From assembly GCF_009600315.1 (NCBI RefSeq), contig NZ_WIWC01000034.1, forward strand, positions 1-54,518: DNA of 54,518 bases, written 5' to 3'. Source of the stretch: Pseudomonas helleri (GTDB lineage: Bacteria > Pseudomonadota > Gammaproteobacteria > Pseudomonadales > Pseudomonadaceae). The notes below the pieces were generated by a model. That model was not told the origin of the DNA. It made no database searches and saw nothing but the letters and a program-made list of their open reading frames with translations. Both the position numbers and the translations under genes were made by a program. The first letter of the stretch is position 1. Every line of letters begins with the position of its first letter. Shown one piece after another: positions 49,885 to 54,518 of the stretch.

Positions 49885-50883
49885 TTAACGATAAGGCGAT
49901 TGCTGGGCTTTCCACCAACCGCAGAACTCATCCAGCGCGGCCCATAAGGTCACTTTTGGGTCGTAGTCGAGATAATGACGGGCGCGGCTGATGTCGAGGG
50001 TAAAGTCCTTGTCCATATGCTGTACACCTAAACGTGTCAGCGATGGCTCTGGCTGGCCCGGCCACAACTTACAGGCCAACTCATTCAATGCCGCCTTGCT
50101 GTAGGCAAGGCCAAAGCTGCGATAGCGCGTGACCTGCGGCACGTTCATTTGGCGCATCACGTAATTGATCACATCCCACAGCGGTACCGGCGCCCCATTG
50201 CTGATGTTGTAGGCTTTGCCCAAAGCTGACCCGCTCGCCAGCAGGCTGCTCAGCAGCGCTTCACTGAGGTTTTGCACACTGGTGAAATCCACCTTGTTCA
50301 GGCCGTTGCCAACAATTGCCAAGCGGCCTTTGCGCTGCATCGTCAACAAACGCGGGAACAAGCTCATATCCCCCGCCCCCGTCACACACCGCGCACGCAA
50401 GGCAATCACTTCGAGACCGAATTCCTGGGCACCAAATACCTTTTGTTCCGCCTGATTTTTGGTCGCCGCATAGGAGTGCCGAAATCGTTTCGGCAACTGA
50501 TCCTCGGTCAAGCCGGTATGCGAGCGCCCATCGAAGTACATGGACGCTGATGACAGATGCACCAACCGCCGCACGCGCTGTTTCAAGCAGGCTTCGACCA
50601 CGTTTTCGGTGACCAGTACATTGTCGCGCTGGAAGTCCTGATAACGCCCCCAAGCACCCCGGTGGCCCGCACAGTGCACCACGGCATCGATATCGACGCA
50701 CAAGTCGCGCACCAACAGGCCATCGGTCAAATCACCCGGGATAAATTCAGCACCACGGCGTACCAGGTGTTCAACACCCTCGGCCCGTCGCCCGCTGACC
50801 CGCACGTCAAAGCCCTGCTCCAGGGCAAAGCGCGCAAAGCGTCCGCCTATGAAGCCGCTCGCGCCGGTGACCAGAATCTTCAT
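49885..50883 (-). CDS. NAD-dependent epimerase/dehydratase family protein
   Basis: A 332-residue extended short-chain dehydrogenase. The Rossmann motif is VTGASGFIGGRFAR near 5-18; the catalytic pair is YAATK (Tyr-x3-Lys) in FRHSYAATKNQAEQ near 137-150, preceded by the Ser in LVHLSSASMYFDG. The overall shape resembles 3-beta-hydroxysteroid dehydrogenase/isomerase-like and NAD-dependent sugar epimerase enzymes. Substrate cannot be inferred. The ATG at 50883 is 51 bases from the argP stop, so the two may share a transcript. Confidence 0.8.
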   Translation of the reverse strand: MKILVTGASGFIGGRFARFALEQGFDVRVSGRRAEGVEHLVRRGAEFIPGDLTDGLLVRDLCVDIDAVVHCAGHRGAWGRYQDFQRDNVLVTENVVEACLKQRVRRLVHLSSASMYFDGRSHTGLTEDQLPKRFRHSYAATKNQAEQKVFGAQEFGLEVIALRARCVTGAGDMSLFPRLLTMQRKGRLAIVGNGLNKVDFTSVQNLSEALLSSLLASGSALGKAYNISNGAPVPLWDVINYVMRQMNVPQVTRYRSFGLAYSKAALNELACKLWPGQPEPSLTRLGVQHMDKDFTLDISRARHYLDYDPKVTLWAALDEFCGWWKAQQSPYR

Positions 50884-50934
50884 GAATCACTCCAATGCTG
50901 TAATTCTTGTTGCTTGCTGTTTAAACGCTATTTT

Positions 50935-51828
50935 TCACAACAAAGGCACTAACCAGCGCTGCGCCGAACGCGTTAGATGTTCGGTCAGTTGGCCCAGCAA
51001 TTGTCCACCATTACGCCAATGATGCCAGTACAGTGGCACGTCGATCGGTTTATCTGGCAGCAACTCGACTAACACGCCATTCGCCAGCTGCTCACGCACC
51101 TGCAATTCCGGCACAAGCCCCCATCCAAGACCAGCTTCGGCCAGGCGGATAAAGCCTTCGGAAGACGGGCACAAATGATGCTCAAAGCTGCCATCGACCC
51201 CCAGGGCGGCCAAATAGCGGTGTTGCAGAAAATCATCCGGGCCGAACACCAGCGCCGGGGTTTTAGGCAGTAAATCGGCGCGCACTCCATCAGGAAAATG
51301 CCGTGCAACAAACGCAGGACTGGCCAGTGCCCGGTAACGCATGGCCCCCAGCAACACACTGCGTGCGCCCGCCACCGGCCGTTCGCTGGCACATAAGCAC
51401 GCGGCGACTTCCCCTGCCCGCATGCGTTTTAGCCCCACCGTCTGGTCCTCTACCACCAAGTCCAATAGCAGGTGCTGGTCGGCACAAAAATCACTGACCG
51501 CAGGCGCCCACCACGTGGCCAGGCTGTCCGCATTCAAGGCAATGCGCAGACGCTCGGGCAACCCCTCGTCATCCAGCGCCGGTACGGCACTTTGCAAATC
51601 GCGCTCAAGCAAACGCACTTGCTGAACATGGTTCAGCAAACGTCGCCCTATTTCAGTCGGGCTGGGCGGCGTTGCGCGAATCAGCACCGGTTGGCCAATC
51701 CGGGCTTCAAGCAATTTAATGCGCTGGGAAACGGCCGATTGTGACAGCCCAAGCACCTGTGCCGCACGCTCAAAACCGGCCTGTTCTACAACAGCGGCCA
51801 ACGCAGAAAGCAATTTATAGTCGAACAT
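50935..51828 (-). CDS. argP: LysR-family regulator ArgP
   Basis: A 297-residue LysR regulator matching ArgP (IciA): LSALAAVVEQAGFERAAQVL then GLSQSAVSQRIKLLEARIGQ, the helix-turn-helix region, and a sensor domain with RIALNADSLATWWAPA, where ArgP proteins bind lysine or arginine. In known systems ArgP activates the basic amino acid exporter gene argO. Here it lies divergent from an argO/lysE-type exporter with a 109-base gap, the expected arrangement. Confidence 0.85.
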   Translation of the reverse strand: MFDYKLLSALAAVVEQAGFERAAQVLGLSQSAVSQRIKLLEARIGQPVLIRATPPSPTEIGRRLLNHVQQVRLLERDLQSAVPALDDEGLPERLRIALNADSLATWWAPAVSDFCADQHLLLDLVVEDQTVGLKRMRAGEVAACLCASERPVAGARSVLLGAMRYRALASPAFVARHFPDGVRADLLPKTPALVFGPDDFLQHRYLAALGVDGSFEHHLCPSSEGFIRLAEAGLGWGLVPELQVREQLANGVLVELLPDKPIDVPLYWHHWRNGGQLLGQLTEHLTRSAQRWLVPLL

Positions 51829-51937
51829 CAGTTTTCCTAATGAGCGATCAGCAGTATTGGTTTTTCTTATACAGCCAAGGGCAGGAGAATAGCCAGCAGC
51901 AAACTTCTTCCCACCTGTAGTACGACGAGTAAATGTT

Positions 51938-52540
51938 ATGTGGCAAAGCTACCTCAATGGCCTGTTGGTCGCGTTCGGCTTGATCATGGCCATCGGCACC
52001 CAGAATGCATTCGTGCTGGCGCAAAGCCTGCGTCGGGAACATCACCTCCCGGTGGCAGCCTTTTGCGTGGTGTGCGATGCCCTGCTGGTCGCTGCCGGGG
52101 TGTTTGGCCTTGCCACCGTGCTGGCGCAAAACCCACTTTTGCTCAGTGTCGCGCGCTGGGGGGGAGCGGTTTTTTTACTGTGGTACGGCACGCAGGCCCT
52201 GCGTCGGGCGTTTTCCAGTTCGAGCCTTGAACAGTCGGCCGGGCAGACTGCGCGCTCACTCAAGGCCGTCATGTTAAGTGCCTTGGCAGTCACACTGCTC
52301 AACCCCCATGTTTACCTGGATACGGTATTGCTGATTGGCTCGCTGGGCGCACAACAAAGTGTGCCAGGCGCCTATGTGGTGGGGGCAGCCAGTGCGTCAT
52401 TGCTGTGGTTTTTTACGCTGGCGATTGGAGCCGCGTGGTTAGCGCCCTGGCTGGCAAGGCCTTCGACATGGCGCATTCTGGATATGCTGGTCGCCGTGAT
52501 GATGTATGCGGTGGCGATACAGCTGATTTTGGCGGGGTAA
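51938..52540 (+). CDS. argO: LysE/ArgO-family amino acid exporter
   Basis: A 200-residue inner-membrane protein with six predicted helices of the LysE/ArgO/RhtB superfamily. It contains GLIMAIGTQNAFVLAQSLRR at the first helix turn and TLLNPHVYLDTVLLIG, the conserved Asn-Pro-His motif of the fourth segment. It exports arginine or lysine. The adjacent divergent argP is its likely activator, inducing export when basic amino acids accumulate. The gene is convergent with tssM. Confidence 0.85.
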   Translation: MWQSYLNGLLVAFGLIMAIGTQNAFVLAQSLRREHHLPVAAFCVVCDALLVAAGVFGLATVLAQNPLLLSVARWGGAVFLLWYGTQALRRAFSSSSLEQSAGQTARSLKAVMLSALAVTLLNPHVYLDTVLLIGSLGAQQSVPGAYVVGAASASLLWFFTLAIGAAWLAPWLARPSTWRILDMLVAVMMYAVAIQLILAG

Positions 52541-52625
52541 GCACAGCGCCCTTTACAAGGCACCAATGCCGCCCCGCCTATAAATTATGATGTTCATCCT
52601 TCGATCTGGCCGTTGACGACTCGAG

Positions 52626-54518
52626 CTACATGCCTTTCGAGAGAAATATCTGCGACGGCAACGTGAAGTTCCGCAGTTTGAGCAAGGCCATCGGCCCTGC
52701 CCCCAGTTCGGTGCGCAAATACCAGGTCAGGTCCAGGCCATCGGGCGCTTTGATAATCATGCGGTAGCGGCTGTCAGCATCGTCCAGCGGGGTGATTTGG
52801 GATTTTTCCAGCAGGCGGATCAGCCCCCAGGTGCCCTGAAAGTCCCCGAATAAACGCTCCCCCGTGTGGATGCTGGTCCAGCTCAAGCTGGCGCCCGGGT
52901 GGTTGCTGCGCCCCGGCCAATTGAAACGTTGCCACTTTTCTCGTTGGTTGAAGTAGTGATGCCTCTCGCCATTAAGGATGAAGGTGGTCTGCACCACATT
53001 ACTGGCGGCTTTGCCTTGCAGTTCAAAACTCAGGCCCATGCCGCCATCGGTGTAGAGCACATCGGCCAAATGGCTGAGCTGATTGATGGCGTCGAGAAAT
53101 TGCGGGTTGAGGCGCAGGCCCTGACCATACCGAGGATCGGCCACCCAACGGCTGCCTTCCTTACGCAATACACCGCTCAACTGGCGTTGCAAAAACTGCT
53201 CGATGCGCCCCGAGTCGGAGCGGATCATCTGCCCCAGCATCGGCAACGAGGCGTCGCTGGCGGTGATCGCAAAGGGATAGCGGCTGGCAAATGCCTGTTG
53301 CCAATCGCTGACGATTGCGCGCTGCCACTGTTTGTTCAGCCCCGCCGCCGAGGGTTGCAGCACCCGCTGCCAAGCCTGTTCCAGCGGCTGCACGAAGAGG
53401 GTCTGGCCGACGACGCCCCATTCGGCGCCCAAGCTCGCGGCGAGCAAGCTGCCATAGGACTGGGTGTCGGTCAGGTCGATGCTTTTGCCCTGAAACACGG
53501 TTTGCGCCAGCGCTTGGGTCATTTCCTGCGGGTCAGGTGCGTTGCTCACGTGCTGCAGTTTCAGGCGCACACGTGTCACGCGATTGAGGAAAGCCTGCAG
53601 GCTCAAGCCGTCATTGTCGCCTTTGCCTTCGGGGTCTTTGCCCAGCAACGCCAATAACGGCCCAAAGGTCTTGTCCAGCGGACTGCTCGACCCTGGCAAG
53701 GGTTGCTCGATCTGCGGCACTTTATCTTTAGCCATAAGCTTCTGCGCCGACTTCACCAACGAGTCAGCCAACGCCTGATTACGCGTTCCCGCTTGCCCCT
53801 GATAGGCCAAGGTGTTCATCAGCGCAATCAGCGGGGACTGACGCACATCGCTCATCATGGTCAGTTGATCGATCACGTCGGCCAGGCTGTTAGCCTGTTG
53901 CCAGCGCAGGCTGTTGAGAAACTCCAGCCAGGCGTTGCTGTAGTCCTGAAAGTAGCGCTCGGTGAGGCGCTCGCGCAGCACGTCAGGGGTCAAATCGGCT
54001 TCTATGTCGCCGGGTTTGTCGCTCAGCACCCAATCGATTTCTTCGCGGCGCGCCTCGGCAATTTCGTCGATGGCCTCTCGCACATGACCTTCCCAGGCCT
54101 GACGAGTAAAGACGCCCGCCACGCCATAGTCAGTGGTGAACAAGGCGTGCGCCTCGGTGTCACCCACCATCTGCTGCAAGCTCATTGCGGGGTAGTGAAT
54201 AGCCGCTGCGTCGAGTACTTTTTGGTACAGATTGGCCTCGGCGTTGCGCTGGCCCAACTGACCCAGCAGCACCTGACGGGCCTGAGCCACCAAGACTGGG
54301 TCGGCCTCGATGCGCCACTCGGGATGAGCGGCCAGTTGCTCCCCATAAAATTGCCATAAGTTAGGCGACAACCCCTGCCAGAGCCCCGGCGAGAAACCCG
54401 CCCGCAGCGGCTCGGCATTGCCTAATACATTGGCCAAAAAGGCCGCGTCGGCCTTTTCGGGGCGCGCCATCATCAGGTACGCCTTCAATAAATCGTAGGC
54501 GCCACGGGCACGATTGGC
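52626..54518 (-). CDS. tssM: Type VI secretion membrane protein TssM, C-terminal part (cut by window edge)
   Basis: The frame is open at the right edge, so only the last 630 residues are present; complete TssM proteins are about 1,100-1,300. The visible part begins in ANRARGAYDLLKAYLMMARP, typical of the IcmF-related domain (PF06761-type), and continues through NLWQFYGEQLAAHP to the C-terminal domain around WPGRSNHPGASLSWTSIHTG and FGDFQGTWGLIRLLEK. TssM anchors the secretion baseplate complex in the inner membrane and spans the periplasm. As the last gene before argO, it marks the edge of a type VI cluster that continues to the right of the window. Confidence 0.9.
   Translation of the reverse strand, partial: ANRARGAYDLLKAYLMMARPEKADAAFLANVLGNAEPLRAGFSPGLWQGLSPNLWQFYGEQLAAHPEWRIEADPVLVAQARQVLLGQLGQRNAEANLYQKVLDAAAIHYPAMSLQQMVGDTEAHALFTTDYGVAGVFTRQAWEGHVREAIDEIAEARREEIDWVLSDKPGDIEADLTPDVLRERLTERYFQDYSNAWLEFLNSLRWQQANSLADVIDQLTMMSDVRQSPLIALMNTLAYQGQAGTRNQALADSLVKSAQKLMAKDKVPQIEQPLPGSSSPLDKTFGPLLALLGKDPEGKGDNDGLSLQAFLNRVTRVRLKLQHVSNAPDPQEMTQALAQTVFQGKSIDLTDTQSYGSLLAASLGAEWGVVGQTLFVQPLEQAWQRVLQPSAAGLNKQWQRAIVSDWQQAFASRYPFAITASDASLPMLGQMIRSDSGRIEQFLQRQLSGVLRKEGSRWVADPRYGQGLRLNPQFLDAINQLSHLADVLYTDGGMGLSFELQGKAASNVVQTTFILNGERHHYFNQREKWQRFNWPGRSNHPGASLSWTSIHTGERLFGDFQGTWGLIRLLEKSQITPLDDADSRYRMIIKAPDGLDLTWYLRTELGAGPMALLKLRNFTLPSQIFLSKGM

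Noticed and set aside
52866..53657. 263-codon plus-strand ORF
   Set aside because: Antisense to tssM and without recognisable domains.

Overview
The window comes from a Pseudomonas chromosome, most likely of the P. fluorescens lineage. This rests on recognisable core proteins: DctA, PhoP/PhoQ, an SprT-like protein, the first codons of TtcA, an AruI-like decarboxylase, ArgP with ArgO, and the end of a type VI secretion TssM. It divides into an accessory island (about 1-22,290) and ordinary chromosome (about 22,292-54,518).

Island, left part (1-1,951): decayed or unrecognised genes and a 41-codon chemoreceptor tail. Next (1,952-10,526) is an unusual cluster. A plus-strand gene fuses a GT9-like glycosyltransferase to a domain resembling archaeal CTP-dependent riboflavin kinase. 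It converges on a tightly packed minus-strand set: XRE-like regulator, YaaW-like protein with a zinc ribbon, a 47-residue membrane protein missed by ordinary ORF calling, a coiled-coil NYN/Zc3h12a-like RNase, a radical SAM enzyme, a PHP phosphoesterase, a phosphoribosyltransferase-like protein and a DXD glycosyltransferase. I recognise no described system with this set. It looks like a pathway making or attaching a nucleotide- or flavin-like compound, coupled to an RNase. The regulator gene start carries a perfect 11-bp inverted repeat.

Following it (10,783-13,554) are three coupled genes, the first with PD-(D/E)XK-like features, that look like a candidate defence operon. Then come an SF2 helicase with a coupled partner and a divergent small XRE regulator (14,176-16,468), and an AT-rich four-gene recombination module (16,614-22,143): three tyrosine recombinases and a small HTH/coiled-coil protein. 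The island ends inside ttcA: only codons 1-43 of ttcA remain (22,292-22,426) and homology stops in the SGGKDS PP-loop. The rest of ttcA should lie beyond the left edge.

Chromosome: Yip1-like and SprT-like genes; dctA with a sigma-54 promoter and two identical palindromic upstream sites; phoPQ with a PhoP-box-like repeat; a phosphopantetheinyl transferase; a roughly 2,200-residue NEL-type E3 ubiquitin ligase/LRR toxin; a DctB/DctD (MifS/MifR-like) pair; and a dicarboxylate/alpha-ketoglutarate MFS transporter with its own sigma-54 promoter and upstream sites of the same palindrome as dctA. This suggests one C4/C5-dicarboxylate regulon. Further right are a small secreted repeat protein, a flavin reductase, small conserved genes, an AraC regulator, an aruI-like gene with a LysR regulator, an atypical MBL-fold protein, a small lipoprotein, a DHA2 drug exporter, a coiled-coil membrane protein, an epimerase, argP/argO, and the C-terminal part of tssM running off the right edge. 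REP-like inverted pairs occur at 25.5, 38.5 and 48.9 kb. I saw no rRNA, tRNA or CRISPR array.
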